Part shown: positions 1 through 7,835 of the stretch, one piece after another | Layout: every line of letters begins with the position of its first letter | Position numbering within the stretch: the stretch's first letter is position 1 | The notes under the pieces: generated by a model | Told to the model about the DNA's origin: nothing | The model's input: the letters and a program-made list of their open reading frames with translations, nothing else | The model's database searches: none | Assembly (NCBI GenBank): GCA_905233985.1 | Contig: CAJOFA010000014.1 | Span: 1-64,000 of the forward strand | Direction: 5' to 3' | Length of the DNA stretch: 64,000 bases | From: an uncultured Prevotella sp. | Lineage (GTDB): Bacteria > Bacteroidota > Bacteroidia > Bacteroidales > Bacteroidaceae | Translations under genes and position numbers: made by a program

Positions 1-452
1 AGAATTCCCTCAAAAAACATAAATCTACCTGCGCCCCGAGGTGAAGGCTTCAGGCCCCATACGTACTTCTCTCTACGAGAGAGAAGGTAGTATGGTGGGG
101 CCGATGAAGCGACCTTCACCGAGGGGACTCTCGATTTCAAGGTAGCAACAAGCCATCATAAGAGAAACCTGCAAAATCACGCGGAACCTGCAGCAAACTG
201 AAGGCACCCCTTCCCAATGTCGTACTTTTGCATCTGCAAGGCAAGTGAGCCGGAAGGGAATGTCTCCCAAGAGTCATGCGAAAGGTACCTATGACTCAAA
301 GGAAGCATCCCTATGGGGGTAAAGGAGATATTCGGACGACCCATAGAGACTATCCAAATAGCGCACGGAAGATATATCCAAGACCCAAAGGAAACATAAA
401 AACTAGGAGAAAGTCTAAGACAAACTGGTGAACGGGCGGGGTAATCCCTATT
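1..452. other. Non-coding stretch with long imperfect hairpin
   Basis: I recognise no gene here. The clearest structure is an imperfect inverted repeat: arm 40-74 (GGTGAAGG, CTTCA, GGCCCC, ACTTCTCTCT) pairs with arm 78-120. The outer blocks CCCC at 33-38 and GGGG at about 121-125 extend it across a GA/GA internal loop. This looks more like a folded RNA or element end than coding DNA. A 65-codon minus-strand frame at 73-270 covers part of the hairpin and is not supported as a gene. The stretch runs off the window edge, so the full unit cannot be judged. Confidence 0.35.
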
Positions 453-926
453 CTAAAATTCCGTAAACGTCAGCGGCATTAGCTCCCGTATGCCGTTGAT
501 GCGAAGGATGCGGTTGCGCCCGTGGAGCAGAATGACTAGCTCACGACCGGAGCGGTGCTCCGTCTCCACCATCACCTGACGGCAGGAGCCGCAAGGCGAC
601 ACCGGCTCTGCAACCAGCTCGCCGTCGGTGCCACGGGCGGCAATGGCCAGCACGTTGACGGGAACATTAGGATATTGTGCGCCAGCGGCGTAGATGGCGG
701 TGCGCTCTGCACAGAGTCCAACAGGGAAGGCGGCATTCTCCTGATTACAGCCCATGATCTCCACACCATTGTCAAGCAGCACGGCGGCTCCAACGTGGAA
801 GTTCGAATAAGGGGCATACGACCTTTCCGTAGCTTCGATGGCCAGTTCTACCACGTGCCTTTCCTCGGCACTGAGCTCCTCTAATGTGCATTCCTGCATC
901 TTCGACTCGATGATTCTTTCTTCCAT
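453..926 (-). CDS. cdd: Cytidine deaminase
   Basis: Pyrimidine salvage enzyme that hydrolytically deaminates cytidine and deoxycytidine to uridine and deoxyuridine in the cytosol. At 157 residues it has the size of the short homotetrameric class. The zinc site is complete: CAER at residues 72-75 (ligand Cys72, catalytic Glu74) and PCGSC at 111-115 (ligands Cys112 and Cys115). The substrate loop SYAPYSNFHVGAA and the block NQENAAFP are also typical. The ATG at 926 is about 30 bp downstream of a minus-strand TAATTTTG box (957-964). The gene is transcribed alone, divergently from the next gene, and the two promoters share an array of 7-nt repeats. Confidence 0.96.
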   Translation of the reverse strand: MEERIIESKMQECTLEELSAEERHVVELAIEATERSYAPYSNFHVGAAVLLDNGVEIMGCNQENAAFPVGLCAERTAIYAAGAQYPNVPVNVLAIAARGTDGELVAEPVSPCGSCRQVMVETEHRSGRELVILLHGRNRILRINGIRELMPLTFTEF

Positions 927-956
927 AATACTGTCTTAGGTTATTGTTTCTGTGTG

Positions 957-964
957 CAAAATTA
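957..964 (-). promoter_or_regulatory. -7 box for cdd
   Basis: Minus-strand TAATTTTG fits TAnnTTTG. The 7-nt array at 974-1001 occupies the place where a -33 element would sit. Confidence 0.55.
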
Positions 965-973
965 CAAAAATAT

Positions 974-1001
974 TATGAATTATGAATTATGAATTATGAA
1001 T
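974..1001. repeat. Heptad array, 4 x TATGAAT
   Basis: Four perfect 7-nt units fill the spacer between two divergent -7 boxes (957-964 and 1008-1015). A similar TATGAAT array precedes kdsB at 28271-28298. Confidence 0.9.
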
Positions 1002-1007
1002 TTTTTG

Positions 1008-1015
1008 TATCTTTG
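1008..1015 (+). promoter_or_regulatory. -7 box for the secreted protein gene
   Basis: TATCTTTG lies 46 bp upstream of the ATG at 1062 and directly follows the heptad array. Confidence 0.65.
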
Positions 1016-1061
1016 CACCAAATTCATACTAATAAACAACTAAAAGCATCATTTGAGCAAT

Positions 1062-1769
1062 ATGAAAAGACAGTATTTCATCGCCATTGTATGGCTCATG
1101 GTGACGGTAGCGGCGCTACCCGCCAATGCCCAGAAGCGAACCATTGACGACCGCCGCGCCTACGGACTGGTGGGCAAGGTGAAACATGTGAAAACCAGTA
1201 CCCAGCCTGCCTACGTACAGAACGGGGATTTCCTTCCACAAGAGGGAGAGGAAACTTCTATCGACGACATGTCTTTCAACAGTAAGGGACTGGTCACCCT
1301 CGACCTCTACGGCAACACCTATGAATATGATGCCAAAGGCAAATTCATCGGCAAGGGAGAACGCGGATGCGCCAAGATGACCCGCAATGCCGACGGAAGG
1401 ATTGCCAGCTACGAAGACGTCTGCGACGATGAAGATGTGGAATCGCACATTCACAAATTCTTCTACGACAGCAAGGGGCGTATGGATCATGTTGAGATGA
1501 CCTTCTGGGAAAGCACCTTCAACATCACCTACACCTATGAGGGCAACAACGTCTATCCTGCCACCATCTTCACCGTGCAGTATGACCAGGGAACCATCAC
1601 CCGCACCTCGTACGTGATGGATTACACCAAATTTGACGCTCAAGGCAATTGGACCAGGCGCGAAGTCTATGTCACGCGGGCAGAGAGCGAGGAAACCGGT
1701 GAGGGTGAGACGGACCCCACCACTAGCGAAAGCTATGAAATAGAGGAACGGAGCATTACCTATTTCTAA
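1062..1769 (+). CDS. Secreted hypothetical protein with YD-like repeats
   Basis: A 235-residue protein I cannot assign to a named family. It has a clear Sec signal peptide (MKRQYFIAIVWLMV, cleavage after the NAQ near residue 24), so it is exported. The body contains repeated Y-D-x-x-G-K/R segments (EYDAKGKFIG, FYDSKGRMDH, KFDAQGNWTR) resembling degenerate YD/RHS-type beta-hairpins. The C-terminus is acidic (EETGEGETD). The ATG at 1062 is preferred over a TTG nine bases upstream because it gives the normal lysine-containing signal-peptide start and fits the promoter distance. It is a single gene between a divergent cdd and a downstream ispE. Confidence 0.75.
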   Translation: MKRQYFIAIVWLMVTVAALPANAQKRTIDDRRAYGLVGKVKHVKTSTQPAYVQNGDFLPQEGEETSIDDMSFNSKGLVTLDLYGNTYEYDAKGKFIGKGERGCAKMTRNADGRIASYEDVCDDEDVESHIHKFFYDSKGRMDHVEMTFWESTFNITYTYEGNNVYPATIFTVQYDQGTITRTSYVMDYTKFDAQGNWTRREVYVTRAESEETGEGETDPTTSESYEIEERSITYF

Positions 1770-1817
1770 TTACTAAGGATTAAAGTTTCACATTAATAGA
1801 TGACGGATTAGGGGCTT

Positions 1818-2648
1818 ATGCAATTCTTCCCACCTGCCAAAGTCAATCTCGGGCTGAACGTCGTCAACCGACGTCCTGACGGTTATCATGATTTGGAAAC
1901 GGTCTTCTACCCCGTGCCGTTGTGCGATGAGCTCGACGTGAAAGCGATGGCTGCTGACGACCCTTGCCCATACGACTGTGACCTGCTGATGGATGACGGC
2001 GTGCTTGACTGTGACCCACAGCAGAACCTCGTCGTGCGGGCTTACCGGTTGCTGAAGGAGCAATGCCCCACCCTGCCCCGTGTACGTGTCCGACTGGTGA
2101 AGCACATTCCCTCACAGGCTGGCATGGGCGGCGGCTCCAGCGACTGTGCCTATATGCTGGTGGCACTGAACCGCATGTTTCACTTGGGGCTGAGCGATGA
2201 AAGGCTGATGATGTTGGCAGCGCGTCTCGGTGCCGACTGTGCCTTCTTCATTACGGGGCGTCCGGCCTATGCCGAGGGCATCGGCGAGCGTCTGCAGCCC
2301 ATTGACTTAGACCTCAGCGGCAGGTATATCGCCATTGTCAAGCCTCCCATTGCCGTACCCACCCGTGACGCCTTTGCAAGGATAAGCCCCCAGCGGCCCC
2401 CGAAGAACTGCCGCGAAATTATTAACCAGCCCATCGGTACATGGCGCGAAGAACTGGTTAACGACTTCGAGCTGAGCGTCTTCGCCCTGTATCCCGAAAT
2501 TGGGGAGGTGAAGCAAAAGCTTTATGACATGGGTGCCGTCTATGCGGCGATGAGCGGCTCAGGAAGCAGCGTCTTCGGCATCTTCGACGCTCCCGTTGAA
2601 CTTGCCGAGGCTTTTCCCGGCATGTTCACCCATGTAGCATCCTTCTGA
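1818..2648 (+). CDS. ispE: 4-diphosphocytidyl-2-C-methyl-D-erythritol kinase
   Basis: GHMP-family kinase of the non-mevalonate isoprenoid pathway. It phosphorylates the 2-hydroxyl of CDP-methylerythritol with ATP. At 276 residues it is close to the family norm of about 280. The N-terminal motif PAKVNLGLNV starts at residue 6. The glycine-rich ATP loop PSQAGMGGGSSD spans about 98-109, and the C-terminal GHMP motif AAMSGSGSSVFG is present near 250. The gene runs convergent to metY, whose stop codon is only 4 bp away, so no separate terminator fits between them. Confidence 0.97.
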   Translation: MQFFPPAKVNLGLNVVNRRPDGYHDLETVFYPVPLCDELDVKAMAADDPCPYDCDLLMDDGVLDCDPQQNLVVRAYRLLKEQCPTLPRVRVRLVKHIPSQAGMGGGSSDCAYMLVALNRMFHLGLSDERLMMLAARLGADCAFFITGRPAYAEGIGERLQPIDLDLSGRYIAIVKPPIAVPTRDAFARISPQRPPKNCREIINQPIGTWREELVNDFELSVFALYPEIGEVKQKLYDMGAVYAAMSGSGSSVFGIFDAPVELAEAFPGMFTHVASF

Positions 2649-2652
2649 ATCT

Positions 2653-3936
2653 TTATATCTTATCCAAAGCCTGGCGGATGTCATCGAGGATATCCTCCAC
2701 ATCCTCAATGCCCACAGACAGACGAATGAGGTCGGGAGCAACACCTGCCTCACGCAACTGTTCGTCTGAGAGCTGGCGGTGTGTATGGCTGGCGGGATGG
2801 AGCACACAGGTGCGGGCATCAGCCACATGGGTGACGATGTTGATCATTTCCAGCGAGTCCATCCATTGAATGGCTGTCTCACGGGTGCCCTTCAGTCCGA
2901 AGGCGATGACACCGCAGGAGCCGTTAGGCAGATACTTCTCTGCAAGCTGGTGATGTGCGTCGGAAGGAAGTCCTGAGTAGTGTACCCATGCAACCTTGTC
3001 GCTGGCTTCCAGGAACTCTGCCACACGCTGGGCATTCTTGCAATGCTGTGCCATACGGAGATGAAGCGTCTGCAGGCCGAGGTTCAGGAGGAAACAGTTT
3101 TGCGGAGCAGGAATACTTCCCAAGTCACGCATGAGCTGTGCCACGAGCTTGGTGATATAGCCCATCTTACCAAAGGCTTTGACGTAGGTCAGTCCGTGAT
3201 AGGACTCATCGGGTGTGCAGAGGCCGGGGAACTTATCGGCATGTGCCAGCCAGTCGAAGTTCCCGCTGTCAATAACAGCACCGCCTACCTGCGTAGCTAG
3301 ACCGTCCATGTATTTCGTGGTGCTGTGGGTAACGATGTCGGCACCCCACTCGAAGGGACGGCAGTTGACGGGTGTGGCAAAGGTGTTGTCAACCACGAGA
3401 GGCACACCGTTGCGGTGAGCGATGCGGGCAAAACGCTCTATATCAAGCACGGCACAGCCAGGGTTGGAGATGGTCTCACCGAAGAGCAGCTTGGTGTTAG
3501 GACGGAAGGCTGCCTGTATCTCCTCGTCGGAGGCTTCGGGGCTCACGAAGGTACACTCGATGCCGAGCTTCTTCAGCGTAACACCAAAGAGGTTATAAGT
3601 GCCGCCGTATATCTCATTGGAAGTGACGATATGGTCTCCGGCTTCGCAGATATTGAACACTGCATAGAAGTTGGCAGCCTGTCCGCTGGAGGTCAGCACA
3701 CAGCCGACACCCCCTTCGAGGGCAGCAATCTTGGCTGCCACGGCATCGTTGGTGGGGTTTTGCAGACGGGTATAGAAATAGCCTTCCTTCTCAAGGTCGA
3801 AAAGCTTTGCCATCTCGTCGGAGTTGTCATACTTGAAGGTTGTACTCTGGATGATGGGAAGCTCGATGGGCTCACCATTTTTAGGTTTGTAGCCAGCCTG
3901 CACACAGAGCGTGGCGGTTCTCAGTTTCTTTTCCAT
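2653..3936 (-). CDS. metY: O-acetylhomoserine sulfhydrylase (MetY-type)
   Basis: PLP-dependent Cys/Met metabolism enzyme that makes homocysteine (or cysteine) from O-acetylhomoserine and sulfide. The 427-residue length matches MetY (about 425-430) rather than the shorter MetB/MetC. The Schiff-base lysine is Lys208 in HSTTKYMDG, preceded by the cofactor-binding block VVDNTFATP and TSSGQAANF. The C-terminal SVGIEDVEDI is typical of the family. The start at 3936 (MEKKLRTATL) is chosen because a frame extension to 3966 would run into the -7 box at 3964-3971. Transcribed alone; it supplies methionine precursors alongside the thr pathway genes further on. Confidence 0.95.
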   Translation of the reverse strand: MEKKLRTATLCVQAGYKPKNGEPIELPIIQSTTFKYDNSDEMAKLFDLEKEGYFYTRLQNPTNDAVAAKIAALEGGVGCVLTSSGQAANFYAVFNICEAGDHIVTSNEIYGGTYNLFGVTLKKLGIECTFVSPEASDEEIQAAFRPNTKLLFGETISNPGCAVLDIERFARIAHRNGVPLVVDNTFATPVNCRPFEWGADIVTHSTTKYMDGLATQVGGAVIDSGNFDWLAHADKFPGLCTPDESYHGLTYVKAFGKMGYITKLVAQLMRDLGSIPAPQNCFLLNLGLQTLHLRMAQHCKNAQRVAEFLEASDKVAWVHYSGLPSDAHHQLAEKYLPNGSCGVIAFGLKGTRETAIQWMDSLEMINIVTHVADARTCVLHPASHTHRQLSDEQLREAGVAPDLIRLSVGIEDVEDILDDIRQALDKI

Positions 3937-3963
3937 AATTTGTGTTGTTTGCAATTTTGGGTG

Positions 3964-3971
3964 CAAAGATA
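3964..3971 (-). promoter_or_regulatory. -7 box for metY
   Basis: Minus-strand TATCTTTG lies 28 bp before the chosen start codon. A heptad array (3987-4010) lies just upstream in the -33 region. Confidence 0.65.
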
Positions 3972-3986
3972 CAAATTTTAATGTAA

Positions 3987-4010
3987 AATGAAGAATGAAG
4001 AATGAAGAAT
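3987..4010. repeat. Heptad array, 3.4 x AATGAAG
   Basis: Perfect 7-nt tandem units upstream of the metY -7 box. The same unit recurs near 11342, 49763, 50632 and 51201. Confidence 0.88.
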
Positions 4011-4140
4011 TTGGAGCAAACCGAGTGAAAAACCATAATTAATTTAAGTTTTCTATTATATATATAAATAGGTATATAGGGAAAAAAAAGCCTTGGAGGG
4101 GTTAAAAACGGGCAGAAAATGTTTTTTTTTGAAAAAAAAT

Positions 4141-4163
4141 GCCGAAAGATTTTCCTTTTCGGC
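4141..4163. promoter_or_regulatory. Inverted repeat upstream of the HU promoter
   Basis: GCCGAAA...TTTCGGC forms a 7-bp inverted repeat about 11 bp upstream of the -7 box TATCTTTG (4174-4181) of the HU gene. It may be an operator; this is inferred from position only. Confidence 0.4.
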
Positions 4164-4173
4164 TGAAAATCAG

Positions 4174-4181
4174 TATCTTTG
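4174..4181 (+). promoter_or_regulatory. -7 box for the HU gene
   Basis: TATCTTTG lies 56 bp upstream of the ATG at 4238. Confidence 0.65.
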
Positions 4182-4237
4182 CACTCCAAAATGAGAGAAA
4201 AAGAAAGTATTAACAGTCAACAACGTTATTTAAAGAC

Positions 4238-4513
4238 ATGACAAAAGCAGATATTATCAACGAGATTTCGGCAAAGACCGGTCTTGCAAAGAGAGACGTA
4301 TTAGTTGCAGTAGAAGCCTTCATGGAGGAGATTCGCGAGAGTCTCTCTACCGATAAGGAGAATGTCTATCTGCGTGGTTTTGGTAGCTTTATCGTGAAGC
4401 ATCGTGCTAAGAAGACGGCACGTAACATCTCGAAGAACACGACGATAGTCATCGATGCTCATGACTATCCCGCCTTCAAGCCAGCCAAGAGCTTTATTGC
4501 TAAGATGAAGTAA
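4238..4513 (+). CDS. HU/IHF-family DNA-binding protein
   Basis: A 91-residue nucleoid protein of the HU/IHF fold that binds and bends DNA as a dimer. The start MTKADIINEISAKTGL, the dimer core VYLRGFGSFIVKHRAKKTARN and the C-terminal PAFKPAKSFI follow the family from end to end. No residue is missing. It has its own promoter and is followed 45 bp later by a tiny basic-protein gene, probably in the same transcript. HU and IHF cannot be separated from sequence alone, so no gene symbol is given. Confidence 0.95.
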   Translation: MTKADIINEISAKTGLAKRDVLVAVEAFMEEIRESLSTDKENVYLRGFGSFIVKHRAKKTARNISKNTTIVIDAHDYPAFKPAKSFIAKMK

Positions 4514-4558
4514 AAACGTCAAGAAACAAATTATTATTTAACAAAAAAGTTAAGAACT

Positions 4559-4648
4559 ATGCCAAACGGAAAGAAGAAGAAGGGCCACAAGATGGCTACG
4601 CACAAGCGTAAGAAGAGACTGAGAAAGAATCGTCATAAGAGCAAGTAA
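4559..4648 (+). CDS. COX24/mS38-like small basic protein
   Basis: A 29-codon gene encoding a very basic peptide: MPNGKKKKGHK followed by MATHKRKKRLRKNRHKSK. The second part matches the AURKAIP1/COX24 C-terminal motif (mitochondrial mS38). In Bacteroidetes such peptides are annotated as AURKAIP1/COX24-domain proteins, and by analogy with mS38 it is probably a small-subunit ribosomal protein. About half of the residues are Lys or Arg. It follows the HU gene by 45 bp and precedes the RNase G gene, so it sits among nucleic-acid-binding functions. It is too short for standard ORF finding, but the family motif makes it convincing. Confidence 0.82.
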   Translation: MPNGKKKKGHKMATHKRKKRLRKNRHKSK

Positions 4649-4660
4649 GCCCTGACGGAC

Positions 4661-4776
4661 GGTCTCGCGAGAGACCATAAGACATCAGCCAGTCTCAGAA
4701 AAGCTGACAAGAGAAAGAAATGAAAGGAGTGTGCCGACCGATGGCTGCTGGACACAGCAGAGTCGTAGAGGCACAC
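4661..4776 (+). promoter_or_regulatory. Structured leader upstream of the RNase G gene
   Basis: The gap between the small basic-protein gene and rng contains two stems: GGTCTC/GAGACC at 4661-4676, and GTGTGCC (4729-4735) with GGCACAC (4770-4776), the latter enclosing GCTGCTG/CAGCAG. I see no -7 box between them. A structured leader could serve feedback control by the RNase, as known for E. coli rne; that role is inference here. Confidence 0.4.
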
Positions 4777-4811
4777 CCTTTTAGTTTCCAAATCAAAGAA
4801 AAACAACATTC

Positions 4812-6386
4812 ATGACAAGCGAAGTAATCATTGACGTCCAGCCTAAGGAGATATCTATCGCGCTGCTCGAGGACAAGAGCCTGGTGGAATACCAGCAGGA
4901 AACACGCTCGGCATCGTTCTCCGTGGGCAACATCTATGTGGCAAAGGTGAAGAAGCTGATGCCAGGACTGAATGCGTGCTTTGTGGATGTCGGCGCAGAA
5001 CGCGAAGCGTTTTTGCACTATCTTGACTTGGGTTCTCAGTTCAGCTCGTATGAAAAGTATCTCAAACAGGTACAGAGTGACAGGAAGAAACTTTATCCCA
5101 TCTCGAAGGCGAACCGGTTACCCGACACGAAGAAAGACGGCAGCATTGCCACTACATTGACCGTCGGCCAGGAACTGATGGTACAGGTGGTGAAGGAGCC
5201 CATCAACACGAAAGGCCCGAGGCTGACGTGCGAGTTGAGCTTCGCAGGCCGTTACATCGTGCTCATCCCCTTCAACGATAAGGTTTCTGTATCATCAAAA
5301 ATCAAGAAAAGCGAAGAACGGGCCCGTCTGAAACAGCTCATGCAGAGCATCAAGCCCAAGAACTTCGGCATCATCGTGCGCACCTCGGCAGAGGGAAAGC
5401 GTGTGGCAGAACTCGACGGTGAACTGAAAATTCTGATGAAGCGTTGGGAGGACGCCATCACGAAGGTTCAGAAGACCACGACACGCCCGCAGTTGGTGTT
5501 CGAAGAGACGAGCAGAGCGGTGGCCCTGTTGCGCGACTTGTTCAATCCCACCTACGACGGTATTTACATCAATGACGCGGACATTTACGCTCAGGTGAAG
5601 GACTATGTCGGAATCATTGCACCCGACAAGGCCGACATTGTGAAGCAGTACACGGGCACGGTGCCCATCTTTGACAACTTCAACGTCACCAAGCAGATTA
5701 AGTCCGCCTTCGGAAAGACCGTCAACTACAAACGCGGTGCCTACCTTATTATTGAGCACACCGAGGCCATGCACGTGGTCGATGTGAACAGCGGAACCCG
5801 CGTCAAGAAAGAAAACGGACAAGAAGCCAACGCACTCGAGACCAACCTTGGAGCAGCCGACGAGCTGGCACGCCAGCTACGTTTACGCGATATGGGAGGC
5901 ATCATCGTCGTAGATTTCGTCGATATGAACCTCGCCGAAGACCGCCAGCTGCTCTATGAGCGCATGTGCAAGAACATGCAGAAAGACCGCGCACGCCATA
6001 ACATCCTGCCGCTGTCGAAGTTCGGACTGATGCAAATCACCCGACAGCGTGTCAGACCTGCTATGGACGTCAACGTCGAAGAAACCTGTCCCACCTGTTT
6101 TGGTAAAGGAAAAATCAAGTCATCCATACTTTTCACCGAGCAATTGGAAAGCAAAATTGACCAGCTTGTCAACAAGATAGGCGTGAAACGCTTTACGCTG
6201 CACGTACATCCTTACGTCGCTGCCTACATCAATCAGGGATTTCTCTCGCTGAAACGCAGGTGGCAGATGAAGTACGGATTCGGAGTGAACGTCGTCCCCT
6301 CTCAGAAACTTGCTTTCCTGCAGTATGAATTCTACGACAAGAACAGACAATTCATAGACATGCAGGAAGAGATAGAAAGCAAGTGA
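4812..6386 (+). CDS. rng: Ribonuclease G/E family protein
   Basis: Endoribonuclease that cleaves single-stranded AU-rich RNA and takes part in rRNA maturation and mRNA decay. The 524 residues fit RNase G, which lacks the long C-terminal scaffold of RNase E. An S1-type RNA-binding domain covers about residues 35-130 (IYVAKVKKLMPGLNACFVDVG). The DNase I-like catalytic part carries the two metal-binding Asp blocks VVDVNSG (near 320) and VVDFVDM (near 364). The zinc-link CPTCFGKG near 425, which joins subunits, is intact. It ends in a strong terminator and is probably expressed from the HU promoter through a structured leader. Confidence 0.95.
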   Translation: MTSEVIIDVQPKEISIALLEDKSLVEYQQETRSASFSVGNIYVAKVKKLMPGLNACFVDVGAEREAFLHYLDLGSQFSSYEKYLKQVQSDRKKLYPISKANRLPDTKKDGSIATTLTVGQELMVQVVKEPINTKGPRLTCELSFAGRYIVLIPFNDKVSVSSKIKKSEERARLKQLMQSIKPKNFGIIVRTSAEGKRVAELDGELKILMKRWEDAITKVQKTTTRPQLVFEETSRAVALLRDLFNPTYDGIYINDADIYAQVKDYVGIIAPDKADIVKQYTGTVPIFDNFNVTKQIKSAFGKTVNYKRGAYLIIEHTEAMHVVDVNSGTRVKKENGQEANALETNLGAADELARQLRLRDMGGIIVVDFVDMNLAEDRQLLYERMCKNMQKDRARHNILPLSKFGLMQITRQRVRPAMDVNVEETCPTCFGKGKIKSSILFTEQLESKIDQLVNKIGVKRFTLHVHPYVAAYINQGFLSLKRRWQMKYGFGVNVVPSQKLAFLQYEFYDKNRQFIDMQEEIESK

Positions 6387-6412
6387 CGAGGAAACGAAAA
6401 CAGACTAAAAAG

Positions 6413-6445
6413 AATACGGAGGCAAAAATGTCTCCGTATTTTTTT
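6413..6445 (+). terminator. Rho-independent terminator after rng
   Basis: AATACGGAG pairs with CTCCGTATT across a 10-nt loop and is followed by a run of seven T. It lies 27 bp after the rng stop codon. Confidence 0.9.
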
Positions 6446-6473
6446 GTTATTACATAAAAAATTTGTACTTTTG
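6442..6473 (+). promoter_or_regulatory. Promoter of the glycosyltransferase gene
   Basis: A textbook Bacteroidetes promoter: TTTTG at 6442-6446, 19 bp spacer, TACTTTTG at 6466-6473, then 50 bp to the start codon. Confidence 0.75.
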
Positions 6474-6523
6474 CCCAAAGAAACACTATACCTGATATTC
6501 AAAACTAAAAGTTCAGTAAATAT

Positions 6524-7708
6524 ATGCTTGTTCTGAAAATCATCTTCTGGCTTTGTCTGCTGCTCGTAGTCTATACCTACGTCGGCTATGGCATTGTGCT
6601 CTACCTGCTTGTCCTGATCAAACGCGCTGTCAATGGAACTCCCAAGCGTCCTGTGCTGCCCGCCGACGAGCAACTGCCTGATGTGACGCTGATGATCTGT
6701 GCCTACAACGAGGAAGACATCGTAGAGGAGAAAATGACCAACACCCGCGAGCTGAACTATCCGAAAGGCAAGCTAAAGGTGATGTGGGTGACGGACGGAA
6801 GCAACGACCACACGAACGAACGATTGGCAGAATACGAAGAGGTGACTGTCGTGTTTACACCTGAGCGAAAGGGCAAAACAGCCGCTTTAAATCATGGCAT
6901 ACAAAGTGTTGATACTCCATTGGTTATCATGACTGACGCCAACACGATGCTTAACAGCGAGTGTGTGCGTGAGGTGGTGCGCTGCTTCATGGATGAGCGT
7001 GTGGCCTGTGTTGCCGGCGAGAAGCGTGTCATGGCCCGAAACCAAGGCGACAATGCAGCTGAAGGCGAAGGCATGTACTGGAAATATGAAAGCACGTTGA
7101 AGCGTCTGGACAGCGAGCTTTATTCGGCAATGGGTGCTGCCGGAGAACTGTGTGCTATCCGTACGGAACTCTATCAGTCGATGCCCGAGGACACGCTGCT
7201 CGATGACTTCATCATGTCTATGCTCCTTGTGGATCAGGGCAAGCGCATTGCCTATACCCCCGATGCCTATGCGATGGAATACGGTTCGGCTGACATTGTC
7301 GAGGAGTCGAAGCGTAAGCGCCGCATTGCCGCAGGAGGACTGCAGAGCACTTGGCGTCTGCGGGCGTTGCTCAATCCCTTCCGCCAGCCAGTGGTCACCT
7401 TCCAGCTCGTATCACATCGTGTGCTACGATGGACCATCACACCCTTTGCGCTCATCACCCTCATACCACTCAATATCCTGCTGGTCATACTGGGAGCAGG
7501 ATGGCTTTACATCATCATCCTCGCATTACAGGTGCTGTTTTATCTTGCAGCCCTCGCAGGATATTTGCTCGCTCGGGCAGGTAAGAAAAACAAATTGCTC
7601 TATATCCCCTACTATTTCCTCTTCATGAATGTTAATGTTTTCCGCGGAATCCACTATCTGTTCAGTCATAAGAGTAACGGAGCATGGGAGAAAGCCAAGC
7701 GTGCATAA
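6524..7708 (+). CDS. Membrane glycosyltransferase, family 2
   Basis: Processive-type inverting glycosyltransferase on the cytoplasmic membrane, probably making an extracellular or envelope polysaccharide; the sugar is unknown. One N-terminal membrane segment (residues 3-33) precedes the GT-A domain. That domain shows VTLMICAYNEE (nucleotide-binding start), MTDANTML (metal-binding DxN in the usual DxD place), DDF near 226 (catalytic base region) and GGLQSTWRLR (a Q-x-x-R-W-like acceptor motif). About three more membrane helices follow from about 300. 394 residues is normal for this group. No other polysaccharide gene is adjacent, so the product cannot be named. Confidence 0.88.
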   Translation: MLVLKIIFWLCLLLVVYTYVGYGIVLYLLVLIKRAVNGTPKRPVLPADEQLPDVTLMICAYNEEDIVEEKMTNTRELNYPKGKLKVMWVTDGSNDHTNERLAEYEEVTVVFTPERKGKTAALNHGIQSVDTPLVIMTDANTMLNSECVREVVRCFMDERVACVAGEKRVMARNQGDNAAEGEGMYWKYESTLKRLDSELYSAMGAAGELCAIRTELYQSMPEDTLLDDFIMSMLLVDQGKRIAYTPDAYAMEYGSADIVEESKRKRRIAAGGLQSTWRLRALLNPFRQPVVTFQLVSHRVLRWTITPFALITLIPLNILLVILGAGWLYIIILALQVLFYLAALAGYLLARAGKKNKLLYIPYYFLFMNVNVFRGIHYLFSHKSNGAWEKAKRA

Positions 7709-7798
7709 AAAATTACAAAGGAGAAGAAAAAAGAGAAGAAAAATGATAAAAAAGAGTAAAAAGAAAGGGAAAAATTAGGATATTAAGAAAATAATGAC

Positions 7799-7806
7799 TA
7801 TTTTTG
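7799..7806 (+). promoter_or_regulatory. -7 box for the hybrid kinase gene
   Basis: TATTTTTG lies 30 bp before the ATG at 7836. Confidence 0.5.
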
Positions 7807-7835
7807 CAAAATAATCTTCTTTCACGATACACTCC

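Noticed and set aside
73..270. A 65-codon minus-strand frame
   Set aside because: It overlaps the long hairpin and has no start context or recognised family; a folded element explains the region better.
974..1001. CRISPR array as explanation for the tandem repeats
   Set aside because: Units are 7-8 nt, directly adjoining and without spacers, and no cas gene is present.
3881..4189. A 102-codon minus-strand frame upstream of metY
   Set aside because: It crosses the metY promoter and start and is Phe/Lys-rich as expected for AT-rich non-coding DNA.
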